A stretch of DNA of 64,000 nucleotides, from contig JAOACE010000013.1 in NCBI GenBank assembly GCA_026418015.1, positions 310,001 to 374,000 on the forward strand, given 5' to 3'. This stretch comes from Leptospiraceae bacterium. GTDB taxonomy: Bacteria; Spirochaetota; Leptospiria; Leptospirales; Leptonemataceae. This document shows, piece after piece, positions 25,657 to 34,342 of this stretch (position 1 is its first letter; each line of letters starts with the position of its first letter). The notes below the pieces were generated by a model. That model searched no databases and was not told where the DNA came from. It was given only the letters and a program-made list of their open reading frames with translations. A program made the translations under genes and the position numbers.

Positions 25657-26256
25657 ATGTCAAATATGGATTCGAAAAAAGAGTTGGTAGCTTTTCCTAG
25701 TAAATATGGAACGGATTGGCATCATAACAATTGTTTTGGTTGTGGAAGAGAAAATCCTTTTAGTTTAAGGGCTGACTTTACTTTTGACGAAGAGTTTGGC
25801 GAAGTAAGATTTCAATATATTATACGTAAAGAATACGAGGGAGCTCCCGGATATTCTCATGGGGGAATTTTGGCATCTTTATTAGACGAAGCACAAGGAT
25901 GTTTATGTTTTCATATTGGGCATGTGGTAATGACAGAAAAATTGCACATGAACTATCATAAAGCTGTGCCATTAAATACACCAGTTTATATACGCGCATG
26001 GTTAACTGCCGTACGAAAAAGAAGAATCTATACACGAGGAATCATCTATACCATCGATCCAACAACACAAAAAGAAGAGCTACACGTAAGTTCGAGTGCA
26101 AGTTGGTATGTTTTACCAGAACGTATTCAGAAGAAAATTTTTCAGATAGAAATGTCCGAAGAAAAAATGGAGCACCAACGTAAAGTTTTAGAACTAAATC
26201 GCAAAAGAGCAAAAGAGATTCGTCTTCGACTAAAACAACAGAATAAATCAAAATAA
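25657..26256 (+). CDS. PaaI/YbgC-like hotdog thioesterase
   Basis: About 199 residues from ATG 25657. The hotdog core runs from NNCFGCGRENPFSLRADF through YEGAPGYSHGGILASLLDEAQGCL (the HGG and downstream Asp/Glu of acyl-CoA thioesterases) to EKLHMNYHKAVPLNTPVYI and an alternating strand pattern. A lysine/arginine-rich helix (about residues 165-199) is an addition to the fold. The FGCGxxNPxSL start is seen in thioesterases annotated as THEM4-like. The substrate acyl-CoA is unknown; stand-alone gene. Confidence 0.83.
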   Translation: MSNMDSKKELVAFPSKYGTDWHHNNCFGCGRENPFSLRADFTFDEEFGEVRFQYIIRKEYEGAPGYSHGGILASLLDEAQGCLCFHIGHVVMTEKLHMNYHKAVPLNTPVYIRAWLTAVRKRRIYTRGIIYTIDPTTQKEELHVSSSASWYVLPERIQKKIFQIEMSEEKMEHQRKVLELNRKRAKEIRLRLKQQNKSK

Positions 26257-26261
26257 TAATT

Positions 26262-26864
26262 CTATCTTAAAGAATATTCCTTCCACCAATCGGGTTGGGA
26301 AAATTCTACAATTGGTTCATTTTTTAATTGATTTGCTAATTCTAAACATTCAATGCCCGGTTTGTATTTTACCACATAAAATGTCTTACCAGCCAGCATC
26401 TGTTTTTGTATCAACGTCAAACCTCTTTTTTCGAGAAAATTCAGAATTTCTTGTTCTTTTACTTCTTCTTTAAACAATAGGATTAGATTGCCAGGTAATG
26501 CCATCAATGTTCCATTTTCGGATAAAAAGACTTCTGATACAGGAATATCGGAAGCAATATTTTTTGTAAATCTTCCTTGCATAACTTGATTTTTTATCTT
26601 ATTATCTTGTACGCGATAGATCTTTACGTTTCCGGATTTTTTTATGGGCACTGCATTGGAATCATAAGATTTTATGTATGAACGATTAGGATGTAATTCT
26701 GCCAGTAAATCCTCTTGTAAATAAACCTTGATTTGTTGATTTCCATCAAAATATGTATACTCTTTCCCTTTTGGAGTGGATTTGATTTTTTCTTGCGAAT
26801 CAATGCTTTTAATCGACATCAAAACAATTATTAAAAAAACAATTGTGTATGTTGGATTTTTCAT
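26262..26864 (-). CDS. Secreted orphan subtilase-prodomain-like protein
   Basis: 200 residues with a Sec signal (YTIVFLIIVLMSIKSIDSQ). The mature part has a beta-rich first half. The last 75 residues (LILLFKEEVKEQEILNFLEKRGL through AGKTFYVVKYK to LANQLKNEPIVEFSQPDWW) follow the pattern of the N-terminal prodomain of fervidolysin-like S8 proteases, which ends in VEYAEPN just before the catalytic domain. Here the protein stops ten residues later and no catalytic domain follows in any frame. It could be a free chaperone/inhibitor, or a remnant. Convergent with the thioesterase gene, five bases between the stops. Confidence 0.6.
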   Translation of the reverse strand: MKNPTYTIVFLIIVLMSIKSIDSQEKIKSTPKGKEYTYFDGNQQIKVYLQEDLLAELHPNRSYIKSYDSNAVPIKKSGNVKIYRVQDNKIKNQVMQGRFTKNIASDIPVSEVFLSENGTLMALPGNLILLFKEEVKEQEILNFLEKRGLTLIQKQMLAGKTFYVVKYKPGIECLELANQLKNEPIVEFSQPDWWKEYSLR

Positions 26865-26901
26865 ATTTTTTCAAAATATCAAGAACTTGGATTGAAGCAA
26901 G

Positions 26902-27828
26902 TTATTTTTCAAAACCTAATCGCCAATATGCAATACCCTTTAATCGATAATGATGAGCTAAGTTGATCATTTCTTTACGAAAATTCGAGTCTGGATAAAA
27001 TAAAACCTTTTGATTTTTATTATAAACAATCTTTGTTCCAAAATTTAACGATGTCTGAACTTCTTTTATTTCGTTAGAATACAGGATTTTCTTAGAATAA
27101 GAAAAATCAACAATTCGGGAACGATTCGTTTTTATTTCCCATTCATACCCATAAAGAGGAATGCCTAAATAAATTTGATGTGGTTTAAAATACTTTAATG
27201 ATTCTTGAATATTTTTTTCTGCCCAACTTAACTCGCTTACTGGACCTGGATTTGTTTTAGGATTATGATAGTCATAAGTCATTAAAACGATTTCGTCTAT
27301 ATAAGGATGTAAAATAGATAAGTTATGAAATTTATTATACTTTATTTCCCATATAGGTGGGAAGATTGCTACGGTTAATTTTTTATTCGATTGTTTTAGG
27401 ACATTTTGCAATTCTTTAAGAAAATCTTTAAAGTAAGGAGTTTCTTTTTCTGATAGATACTCAAAATCTATGTGTACACCAGAAAAGGGTTCTATTAAGT
27501 TAACAATATTCTTAATTGCTTTTGGATAATTTGAGGAATTTTTTAAAAATTGAATGCCTTCTTTTGTATTCTTTAAAGTAACAAGAGGATAAACATTTTT
27601 ATTTTTTAGAATATTTTCGTATGATTTTAAATTTACATCTTGGGATAAATTTCCTTCCTGATCGATTTTGAACCCAGTTATAGAAATGATCTTGTAATCA
27701 TTAATCTTAGTTCGAACGTAAGGATCTTTTAGAGTAGGATGATAAATATATATCCACTCTTCGACAGCATATAATTGATAAAAAAATAATAATATATATA
27801 TTATAAATATTTTTATATAATTTTTCAA
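26902..27828 (-). CDS. Secreted GH18-family glycosidase-like protein
   Basis: 308 residues with a signal peptide (IKIFIIYILLFFYQLYA). TIM-barrel blocks of glycoside hydrolase 18: SGVHIDFEYLS (the D-x-E catalytic pair; the first Asp of the longer D-x-x-D-x-D-x-E is not kept), KKLTVAIFPPIW, VLMTYDYHNPKTNPGP, IYLGIPLYGYEW and a final KGIAYWRLGFE. This pattern is closest to the chitinase-like/spore-cortex type (YaaH, YvbX) that cleave or bind GlcNAc polymers, so a peptidoglycan role in the periplasm is plausible. Lies 37 bases downstream of the peroxidase transcript's terminator region on its far side, upstream of the orphan prodomain gene. Confidence 0.8.
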   Translation of the reverse strand: MKNYIKIFIIYILLFFYQLYAVEEWIYIYHPTLKDPYVRTKINDYKIISITGFKIDQEGNLSQDVNLKSYENILKNKNVYPLVTLKNTKEGIQFLKNSSNYPKAIKNIVNLIEPFSGVHIDFEYLSEKETPYFKDFLKELQNVLKQSNKKLTVAIFPPIWEIKYNKFHNLSILHPYIDEIVLMTYDYHNPKTNPGPVSELSWAEKNIQESLKYFKPHQIYLGIPLYGYEWEIKTNRSRIVDFSYSKKILYSNEIKEVQTSLNFGTKIVYNKNQKVLFYPDSNFRKEMINLAHHYRLKGIAYWRLGFEK

Positions 27829-27835
27829 ATTTGGA

Positions 27836-27867
27836 ATAAAAAACCTCGGGCAAAAATACCCAAGGTT
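27836..27867 (-). terminator. Rho-independent terminator of the peroxidase gene
   Basis: On the minus strand AACCTTGGG, loop, CCCGAGGTT (27867 down to 27842) forms a nine-pair stem with one G-U pair, followed by TTTTTT. Placed seven bases after the stop codon. Confidence 0.85.
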
Positions 27868-27873
27868 AAAGAA

Positions 27874-28869
27874 TTATTTTACTTCGCGAGATTTATCTGT
27901 TAAAGATTTTAAGAATGCCACGATACTTTGAACTTCTTCGTCAGTAAGCTTTTTGTTTAATTGTAACCATGCCATTTGTTTTACTGCATCTTCTAATGTT
28001 TTTGCTTGTCCATCATGAAAATATGGTGCAGTTAATGCAACATTTCTTAAAGAGGGTACTTTAAACATATATTTATCTTCTTCTTTTTTTGTTACGTTAT
28101 ATCTTCCTAAATCTTTTGTTTCGTAAGGGTTCAATTTACCCATTTTTTGGTAAGAATTTCCTCCTAATAATGCACCATTGTGGCATTGAATACAACCAAC
28201 ATCCATAAAGGTTTTTAAGCCTTTTTGTTCTTCTGGTGTTAGAGATTTTGCATCGCCTTTTAAGAAATCATCAAATCTATCTTTTGTTATTAAAGTAGAT
28301 TCGAATGCTGCTATAGCTTTTGCAATATTTTCGTATGTAATTGCTTCTTTTTCGTTGGGGAAGGCTTTTGGAAATAAATCTTTATATTCTTGAATTGCAG
28401 AAATTTTTTTTACTACTGCTGCTTCTGATGGCATTGCCATTTCTACTGGGTTTAAAATTGGACCTTTTGCTTGTTCGACTAAATCTTTTGCTCTTCCATC
28501 CCAGAACTGAGCAATATGGAAACCTGCATTAAGTACAGTTGGTGCGTTTCTTTCGCCTTTTTTTCCTGGTAATGCTCCATCAGATACAGGTTTGTTATCG
28601 ACACCTGGTCCATTGTTATCTAATACATGACAGCTATTACATGCTTGCTGATCGTTAACAGACAATCTCTTATCGAAATAGAGTAATTTTCCTAACTCAA
28701 TTTGCTCTTTCGTTACATTTTCGAAGCCTGGCATTTTATCTGGCAATGGTTTAAAAATTTGATTCGCTTTTTGGATTAATTCTTGTGTTTCTTTATCTTT
28801 ACTTTTACAGTTAAATCCCACAGCGAAAATGATTGATAAAATTAAAGTTATTTGGATTATCTTTCTCAT
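27874..28869 (-). CDS. Di-haem cytochrome c peroxidase, lipoprotein form
   Basis: Reduces hydrogen peroxide to water in the periplasm using electrons from cytochrome c or another donor. Two c-type haem sites: CNSCH near residue 81 and CIQCH near residue 225. Also conserved are GKLLYFDKRLSVNDQQACNSCH, GERNAPTVLNAGF, QFWDGRAKDL and APYFHDGQAKTLEDAVKQMAW. The signal ends in GFNC, so the protein is predicted to be lipid-anchored, unlike soluble CcpA. 331 residues. A strong AAGGAGGGA site precedes the ATG, and a terminator follows, so it is a monocistronic unit. Confidence 0.93.
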   Translation of the reverse strand: MRKIIQITLILSIIFAVGFNCKSKDKETQELIQKANQIFKPLPDKMPGFENVTKEQIELGKLLYFDKRLSVNDQQACNSCHVLDNNGPGVDNKPVSDGALPGKKGERNAPTVLNAGFHIAQFWDGRAKDLVEQAKGPILNPVEMAMPSEAAVVKKISAIQEYKDLFPKAFPNEKEAITYENIAKAIAAFESTLITKDRFDDFLKGDAKSLTPEEQKGLKTFMDVGCIQCHNGALLGGNSYQKMGKLNPYETKDLGRYNVTKKEEDKYMFKVPSLRNVALTAPYFHDGQAKTLEDAVKQMAWLQLNKKLTDEEVQSIVAFLKSLTDKSREVK

Positions 28870-28985
28870 TCTTAATCCCTCCTTATTGTATAAAAAAACA
28901 AATTTTGAAATATTAACAAGCAGTCAATTAGAATTATTGAGTTATTTATGATAAAACTTTTTATATATTTTTTATAAATTTAACA

Positions 28986-29019
28986 TATGAATTGCGGCAG
29001 TAAAATACCGCAATTCATA
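28986..29019. terminator. Perfect 12-base hairpin between 29030 gene and peroxidase
   Basis: TATGAATTGCGG (28986-28997), ten-base loop, CCGCAATTCATA (29008-29019). It lies ten bases after the stop of the minus-strand gene. The T-run is displaced, so termination is likely but not classical; an RNA-stabilising 3' hairpin is the alternative. Confidence 0.6.
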
Positions 29020-29029
29020 ATAATTGTTT

Positions 29030-30172
29030 TTATGTATCTGGTAGAGGATTTTTTGGTTTGGGTGGACTTTTATCTTCTAAAATTTCTACTGGTGGTTTTT
29101 TATTCTTATAATATCTAAATTTAATCATAACATCGAATTCATCATCAAATCGCATGTTTCTAGCATCGACAGTATCTACGTGCCACTTCTCTGGAGTTCT
29201 AAAATCAAAAATGGGATGAAGATTTTTTGGATATACATAGGGATTTTTCGACCAATTCATCTTAACGCCGTGTAAAGAAGGAATTTCGCCTTGTTTATCG
29301 TCGATTTTTTCGGTTTTACCAAATTGATTAAACAAAGGATAGTTATCGTAGGGATATTTTAACGCGAAAACAAATTCTGCATTTAACTTCGTTTGTTTTG
29401 CATGTTCAATAGCTTTCATGTATAAATCAATTCTTTTTACCAAAACATCTGGTGCAATTTTTTGAGTTTTGTTTGCTTCTCTTTCTAATTCGACGGCTTT
29501 TTGTCGAGCTTGTTTTGCCAAACCTAAAAACTCATAACCTTTTTGAGATGCTTGCTCGATTTTATATTTGTTTATAGCCCAGTGGAAGTTTCTTGGATCA
29601 TACCTTCGAGGATCTAAGGGGATTTCTCTTGCTTTGTCGAAATCTCTTCTTAATTTCGAGTTTGTACCAAAATCCATCGAAATATCAACTAATGACATAT
29701 CATTTGGATCGTTGGGATTTTTTTTCTCGATTGCTTCTCTAAACATTAACTCTGCTCTATCGATATACTGCTGACTTAAAGACTCCAATAATTTATCTAT
29801 TACAGCTTCTGCTTCTAAAAATCGCGAATATGCATTTACATAGTTTTTTTCGTAAAGATATACAATACCTTCTTGATAGATTCTTTTCGCTTTACGATAT
29901 AAACCTACATGTATGCCAGGATTTTTTATCCTTTCTTCTGGATCACTTGGCAAACATTCTGGGAAAGGATCGCAAGGGAAGTTATATACCATCGGTCTTA
30001 ACTTTCTTAAATGTTCTATTAGTAGATTACGATGAAATACTGCTTTTTCTCCAGCTGATTCAGCTTGCAAAGTAGATGCTTGTAAAAATAAAATCATCAA
30101 TAATAAAAAGATATTCTTTAAAGAGAAAATCTGGGTATTTTTTTTGAATATTGTTAAAATTTGTTTTGCCAT
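29030..30172 (-). CDS. Secreted helical protein under a sigma-28-like promoter
   Basis: 380 residues: signal peptide (about residues 20-38, IFLLLMILFLQASTLQA), then a helical domain with TPR-like alternation (KAKRIYQEGIVYLYEKNYVNAYSRFLEAEAVIDKLL) and an Asp/Tyr/Pro-rich C-terminal third (DFRTPEKWHVDTVDARNMRFDDEFDVMIKFRYYKN) ending in a Lys/Pro tail. Two Cys close together in FPCDPFPEC may form a disulphide. I do not recognise a named family. The promoter resembles that of the FcpA-like gene, and both products are secreted, helical and Tyr-rich. A periplasmic flagellar sheath or associated role is therefore a reasonable inference, not a demonstration. Confidence 0.65.
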   Translation of the reverse strand: MAKQILTIFKKNTQIFSLKNIFLLLMILFLQASTLQAESAGEKAVFHRNLLIEHLRKLRPMVYNFPCDPFPECLPSDPEERIKNPGIHVGLYRKAKRIYQEGIVYLYEKNYVNAYSRFLEAEAVIDKLLESLSQQYIDRAELMFREAIEKKNPNDPNDMSLVDISMDFGTNSKLRRDFDKAREIPLDPRRYDPRNFHWAINKYKIEQASQKGYEFLGLAKQARQKAVELEREANKTQKIAPDVLVKRIDLYMKAIEHAKQTKLNAEFVFALKYPYDNYPLFNQFGKTEKIDDKQGEIPSLHGVKMNWSKNPYVYPKNLHPIFDFRTPEKWHVDTVDARNMRFDDEFDVMIKFRYYKNKKPPVEILEDKSPPKPKNPLPDT

Positions 30173-30190
30173 ATGGATATCCTTTACTTT

Positions 30191-30218
30191 TATATCGGAA
30201 ATAAATATAGCAAAATTA
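30191..30218 (-). promoter_or_regulatory. Candidate sigma-28 promoter of the 29030-30172 gene
   Basis: Minus strand TAATTTTG (30218-30211; five of eight to TAAAGTTT), 11 bases, TCCGATAT (30199-30192; six of eight to GCCGATAA). The spacing is exact. AAAGG follows about ten bases before the ATG. Confidence 0.45.
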
Positions 30219-30290
30219 TAGTATCTTTTTATTTTTACGTCAATTCAAATAATAAATTTAAAGATAATATGGATAAAACTGGAGGTTTTG

Positions 30291-31169
30291 ATGAATAATA
30301 ACCAAAGAAATATATCCTACAGAATGAAGGATCCAGTTATATGTCCAATATGTGGAGCGAAGTATTTCAAAGAAATGCTTCTTACAGGAGGAGGAAGATT
30401 AATTGCTGGGAATTTAACACCTGAACTTCGTAGGTTATACGTTCCCTCTAAAAAATTCGGTGTTGTGATTCCATTAATTTATCCCATATCTGTTTGCCCA
30501 AGTTGTTTTTATGCTTCTTTCGGCGATGATTTTAACAAACTTCAAGATGTAGAAATTATGAAGATTAAATCAGAAATTAATTCAAGAAAAGAAGGGATTC
30601 AAAAAATATTCGGTAAGTTGAACTTCGAAGATAATCGAAATTTGGTAACTGGCTCGGCATCTTACATTCTGGCAATTGATTGTTATCAAAAACGTGGATA
30701 TCAAGTAGCTCCAACACCTAAAAAAGCAATTTGTTCTCTTAGAGCAGCATGGTTATTAGGAGATATGCACGAAAAATTTCCCGATATTGGCTATGATAAA
30801 ATACAAAAATTTTTATATTTAAAAGCGATGAATTATTACAAAACTTTAATGGATATCATGAGTTCTGGAAGCGAACCTCACGATCAATTTGTTCATCTTT
30901 TAGGTCCAGATACAGATAAAAACTGGGGATTTGATGGAGTAATTTACTTAAACGGTTATTTCAATTTTAAATTCTTAGACGAATTAGCAAAAAACGATGA
31001 AGAAAAATTAAAAATATTAGAAGAATCCAAACGATTAGTAGGAAAGTTATACGGAATGGGGAAAGCATCTAAAGCAAAACCTTCTGTTTTAATTAACTTA
31101 GCAAGGGACTTATACGAATCCATTAATGCAAAAATCGAACAAATCACAGGTGTGAAAGTAGCTGAATAG
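30291..31169 (+). CDS. DUF2225 protein
   Basis: 293 residues. The N-terminus carries two Cys pairs in the DUF2225 pattern: DPVICPICGAKYFKEMLLTGGGRLI and PISVCPSCFYASFGDDF, a probable zinc site. The rest is helical, TPR-like (KFLYLKAMNYYKTLMDIMSSGS). DUF2225 proteins are common in spirochaetes and clostridia; the function is not established. ATG 30291 is set by GGAGG at 30281-30285. It directly precedes truA, two bases from stop to start. Confidence 0.88.
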   Translation: MNNNQRNISYRMKDPVICPICGAKYFKEMLLTGGGRLIAGNLTPELRRLYVPSKKFGVVIPLIYPISVCPSCFYASFGDDFNKLQDVEIMKIKSEINSRKEGIQKIFGKLNFEDNRNLVTGSASYILAIDCYQKRGYQVAPTPKKAICSLRAAWLLGDMHEKFPDIGYDKIQKFLYLKAMNYYKTLMDIMSSGSEPHDQFVHLLGPDTDKNWGFDGVIYLNGYFNFKFLDELAKNDEEKLKILEESKRLVGKLYGMGKASKAKPSVLINLARDLYESINAKIEQITGVKVAE

Positions 31170-31171
31170 AC

Positions 31172-32035
31172 ATGAAGTACGCATTAACTATTGCTTACGA
31201 TGGAACAAAATTCGAAGGAATGCAAATTCAGAATAACGAAGTAACCGTACAAGCAAAGATAGAAGAAGCATTAAAAATCATTTTTCGTACTCCTTTAAGA
31301 ATTGCAATAGCTGGAAGAACCGATGCTGGTGTACATGCAACGGGACAAGTTATAAGTTTTAAATCTCCCGGAGAAATTACGAACATAGACAGGTTTATTA
31401 ATTCTATTCATGCATTAGCTGGACCGGATATAAGTGTTATGAATTTTCATTCTGTTCCAAATAATTTTCATGCAAGGTTTGACTGTATTGCCCGAGAATA
31501 TGAATATTTAATCTATTGTGGTAGAAAAAATCCTATTTTTTTAGAAAATAAAGTTTGGCATTTATACGAAGAACTCGATTTAATATCCTTACATGAAGAA
31601 GTTCAACAACTTACCGGAGAGAATGATTATAAAGCCTTTTGTAAAAAATCCAACGAAAATACTGTAAGATATATTGAATACATAAAAATTGATAAAATCT
31701 ATGAACCATTCTTAAACTTACCATTGTATTCTATCAAAATTCGCGGAAATGCTTTCTTACACAATATGGTTAGGATAATTGTTGGAACCATTGTTGATCG
31801 CGCAAAAAATAAATTGATGTATTCCTTTAAAGAAATATTAGAATCGAAAGATAGAACAAAAGCTGGAAGAACTGCTCCACCAGAAGGATTATATTTTCGA
31901 AAGGCATATTATCCAGATATACCAGAACTTAGAAATAGTGGATTAAATCTATTAGAAAACTATCCTGTCTTTGGAAGTTCCTATTACAAAGATTTGATGA
32001 AAAATAATATTCGACTTGAAAATATCCACAAATAA
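31172..32035 (+). CDS. truA: TruA, tRNA pseudouridine(38-40) synthase
   Basis: Converts uridines 38-40 of the tRNA anticodon arm to pseudouridine. The catalytic Asp is in AGRTDAGVHATGQVISF. Also typical are ALTIAYDGTKFEGMQIQ at the N-terminus, NFHARFDCIAREYEYLI, and AFLHNMVRIIVGTIV. 287 residues, slightly longer than E. coli TruA because of a C-terminal extension of about 25 residues. No Shine-Dalgarno; translation is probably coupled to the DUF2225 gene two bases upstream. Confidence 0.95.
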   Translation: MKYALTIAYDGTKFEGMQIQNNEVTVQAKIEEALKIIFRTPLRIAIAGRTDAGVHATGQVISFKSPGEITNIDRFINSIHALAGPDISVMNFHSVPNNFHARFDCIAREYEYLIYCGRKNPIFLENKVWHLYEELDLISLHEEVQQLTGENDYKAFCKKSNENTVRYIEYIKIDKIYEPFLNLPLYSIKIRGNAFLHNMVRIIVGTIVDRAKNKLMYSFKEILESKDRTKAGRTAPPEGLYFRKAYYPDIPELRNSGLNLLENYPVFGSSYYKDLMKNNIRLENIHK

Positions 32036-32047
32036 TTTTGCATTAGA

Positions 32048-32689
32048 ATGGATTTTAGGTTATTTATCACAAGACTGTTAAGAATTGTTATAATGATTTT
32101 TTATATCTACAATCCTTTGTTTTCTCAAACTTTCGAAGAAGGAATAAAACATGAAGTTGGTTTTTGGGTTGGTGGCTCATTCCCTGCTCCAAATTCTAAA
32201 ATGGCAAATACATTAGATTCTAGTCTAGGATTTGGTTTATTCTATCGGTTAGATTGGCCATCTCCCTTTTTATTAGAGGGAGGTCTTTCTTATGGAAATT
32301 ATCAATCATTATCAACACAACAATTATTGACTATACCAGTATATTTTTCTTTATGCTATCCAATTCCTGCATTTACTAAATTTCAGCTTTTGGGAAAGCT
32401 TGGTGCTGGTGCTACTTATCTACAAATAAGACCATACAATGTTAGTGGTTGGGATCCTATTCTTTACGGTGGTTTAGAATTTTCTATATTAGCAAGCAAG
32501 CGATTTAAAGTTGGACTTCGATTAGATGGATATTATATATACGATAGTTTTAGAAAAAAACCCGATACATTAGAGCTATTATTATTGTATCCTGGAACCT
32601 TCGATCCGCGAACTTATAATAGTTTACAATATAAAAATGTAGATGGTACAGTATATAATTTTGGTTTAATGGTATCTTTTTTATTTTAA
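32048..32689 (+). CDS. Predicted outer-membrane beta-barrel protein
   Basis: 213 residues with an N-terminal signal (LLRIVIMIFYIYNPLFSQ). The mature part alternates hydrophobic and polar residues in many short strands with Gly/Tyr turns (VGFWVGGSF, GFGLFYRLDW, LLEGGLSYGNYQ, FKVGLRLDGYYIYD) and ends in NFGLMVSFLF, a terminal Phe as recognised by the BAM machinery. An eight- to ten-stranded barrel fits the length. Specific function unknown. Follows truA by 12 bases and precedes a lipoprotein. Confidence 0.75.
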   Translation: MDFRLFITRLLRIVIMIFYIYNPLFSQTFEEGIKHEVGFWVGGSFPAPNSKMANTLDSSLGFGLFYRLDWPSPFLLEGGLSYGNYQSLSTQQLLTIPVYFSLCYPIPAFTKFQLLGKLGAGATYLQIRPYNVSGWDPILYGGLEFSILASKRFKVGLRLDGYYIYDSFRKKPDTLELLLLYPGTFDPRTYNSLQYKNVDGTVYNFGLMVSFLF

Positions 32690-32706
32690 ATGATTTGAGG
32701 TTAGGT

Positions 32707-33972
32707 ATGAAAAATATAAAAAAAAACACACTAATATTTTTATATGTTTTTTTTATAACATTTTTTTTACAATGCAAAAAGGACTCATCAAAACCTTTGT
32801 TAAGTTTATTATTTAACAATAAAATAACGGTTATATTAAAAGGAACTTATGCTTCTGATAGACCATTAGATTTTAGCGAAATTAACAATAATCAAATCTT
32901 TGTAGATAACAATAACGCATCTACAACAGAAACCATCAATAATAGTAGTGTACCGAGTTATAGCGATTTAGCAATTTTTTTAGATATTGGAGAAATCCGT
33001 GTATCAACAAAAGCACCATTATCAAATTTATCAAATATAACTAATCAAAAGGATTCAGAAGATTTTTGGGATGTTCTAGCACCAACAAGACAAGTTTATT
33101 GTAATAAAATTTATAATACGAATACAGAATTAAATAGCTGTTTAAAGAATAACGGTTTTTTGAATTTTAATCTTTTAATGAATGGTACAGGCGTTATCTA
33201 TCCATCTCGCGATGTTGGTGCTGGTATATACCTACATGGTGGAGTCTTCTTTCGCGGTTTATTTACTGGTTATGCAAAATTAGGAAGTACAGATTACATT
33301 GGTAGGTTTGATAATGTTCAATACCCAGGTGCAGATATTATGCGATTACTCAACTACGATCCCGATGCAGATAGTGGAACGATTGCAGTTTTACCTCCAC
33401 AACTATTTCCACTTCACCATATCACCTATCCAGGTACCGAAAATGTAACCATTTATGCCGAATACATACCAACAATTGTAGAATTTCGATTTAATCTTAA
33501 AGAAAATCTTATGCTTCATTCTTATCAAGATTCAGCAACTGGGGAATATTTTACCTTTGTAGGTATTAGTGATTGGAGAAAAAAACACGAATCACAAGTT
33601 TATAGTGGAGGAAACTTATTAGTAAGAATGAGAATGATCTATCCCAGTTGGTCGAATAAAATAAGAATTAGTGGAGGGACATATACAACAAGACATTATT
33701 ATGCATTGTATTACCGAGATGAATGCAGAAATGGAAGTTGCAATAAAGATAATGATCTATTACCATTAGCTGCAACACCAGTACGAAACGGAAATGACAA
33801 CATTCTTCAAGATATCATGCCTGGAAGTTATTTATTACAATGTAGATACGATGATGTTTATGATGGTTATCCAGAAAAGGTATTATCAGAAATTCCTATC
33901 GAAATAAGTGGGTACAATCAAACCATCGATGTAAATTGTACTTGTGGATATAGTACAACTTCCGGTTGTTAA
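32707..33972 (+). CDS. Large lipoprotein, unknown
   Basis: From ATG 32707 (AGGTTAGGT upstream) about 421 residues. Lipoprotein signal LIFLYVFFITFFLQC with the Cys near residue 22. The mature protein is beta-rich with paired Cys (QVYCNKIYN, LNSCLKN, RDECRNGSCNKDN, LLQCRYD, CTCGYSTTSGC at the end) that could form several disulphides. The stretch GTYASDRPLDFSEINNNQIFVD resembles a small fold near the membrane. I know no family. Position after an outer-membrane barrel gene suggests an envelope pair. Confidence 0.68.
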   Translation: MKNIKKNTLIFLYVFFITFFLQCKKDSSKPLLSLLFNNKITVILKGTYASDRPLDFSEINNNQIFVDNNNASTTETINNSSVPSYSDLAIFLDIGEIRVSTKAPLSNLSNITNQKDSEDFWDVLAPTRQVYCNKIYNTNTELNSCLKNNGFLNFNLLMNGTGVIYPSRDVGAGIYLHGGVFFRGLFTGYAKLGSTDYIGRFDNVQYPGADIMRLLNYDPDADSGTIAVLPPQLFPLHHITYPGTENVTIYAEYIPTIVEFRFNLKENLMLHSYQDSATGEYFTFVGISDWRKKHESQVYSGGNLLVRMRMIYPSWSNKIRISGGTYTTRHYYALYYRDECRNGSCNKDNDLLPLAATPVRNGNDNILQDIMPGSYLLQCRYDDVYDGYPEKVLSEIPIEISGYNQTIDVNCTCGYSTTSGC

Positions 33973-34244
33973 TGAAGGTTCATCCCATTTTGTGGAAATG
34001 TAAAGAATATTTAAAAAACAATCAATATTTCGAAGCACATGAATATTTAGAATCTTTTTGGCAGAAAGAAAATCATTCCCAAAAAAAAGAAATGCAAGGA
34101 TGTATTCAATTCTTTGCTGCACTCGAACTACTAAAAAGAAAAAAACTTGGTAGCAAAAATGTTTTTTTAAAATCCTTAAACAAAGTCAACAATCCAAAAT
34201 TAATAAAGATTTTTTATAAAATATACAATAAAAAAAATTTATGA
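33972..34244 (+). CDS. DUF309 protein
   Basis: 90 residues from ATG 33972, which overlaps the preceding stop by one base (TAATG). DUF309 pattern: HPILWKCKEYLKNNQYFEAHEYLESFWQ, then a helix with MQGCIQFFAALELLKRKKLGS, corresponding to the family's F-x-AHE-x-LE-x-x-W and IQ-A-A motifs. A small helical cytosolic protein, found widely but without an assigned reaction. Ends the truA-barrel-lipoprotein run. Confidence 0.85.
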   Translation: MKVHPILWKCKEYLKNNQYFEAHEYLESFWQKENHSQKKEMQGCIQFFAALELLKRKKLGSKNVFLKSLNKVNNPKLIKIFYKIYNKKNL

Positions 34245-34342
34245 TACTTAAATATTTAGGTAATCATTTCCAAAAATAAAAACATTTTATAGAATTTAGT
34301 TTTATTTGACCTTGCAATGTATTATAAAAATTCAGACTTAGG

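Noticed and set aside
25820-26251. Small reading frames within the thioesterase gene on both strands
   Set aside because: Basic or Leu-rich shadows of the hotdog gene, no promoter or ribosome site.
34306-34325. Promoter of purE from TTGACC and TATTAT
   Set aside because: Only eight bases separate the boxes, so they cannot work as a pair.
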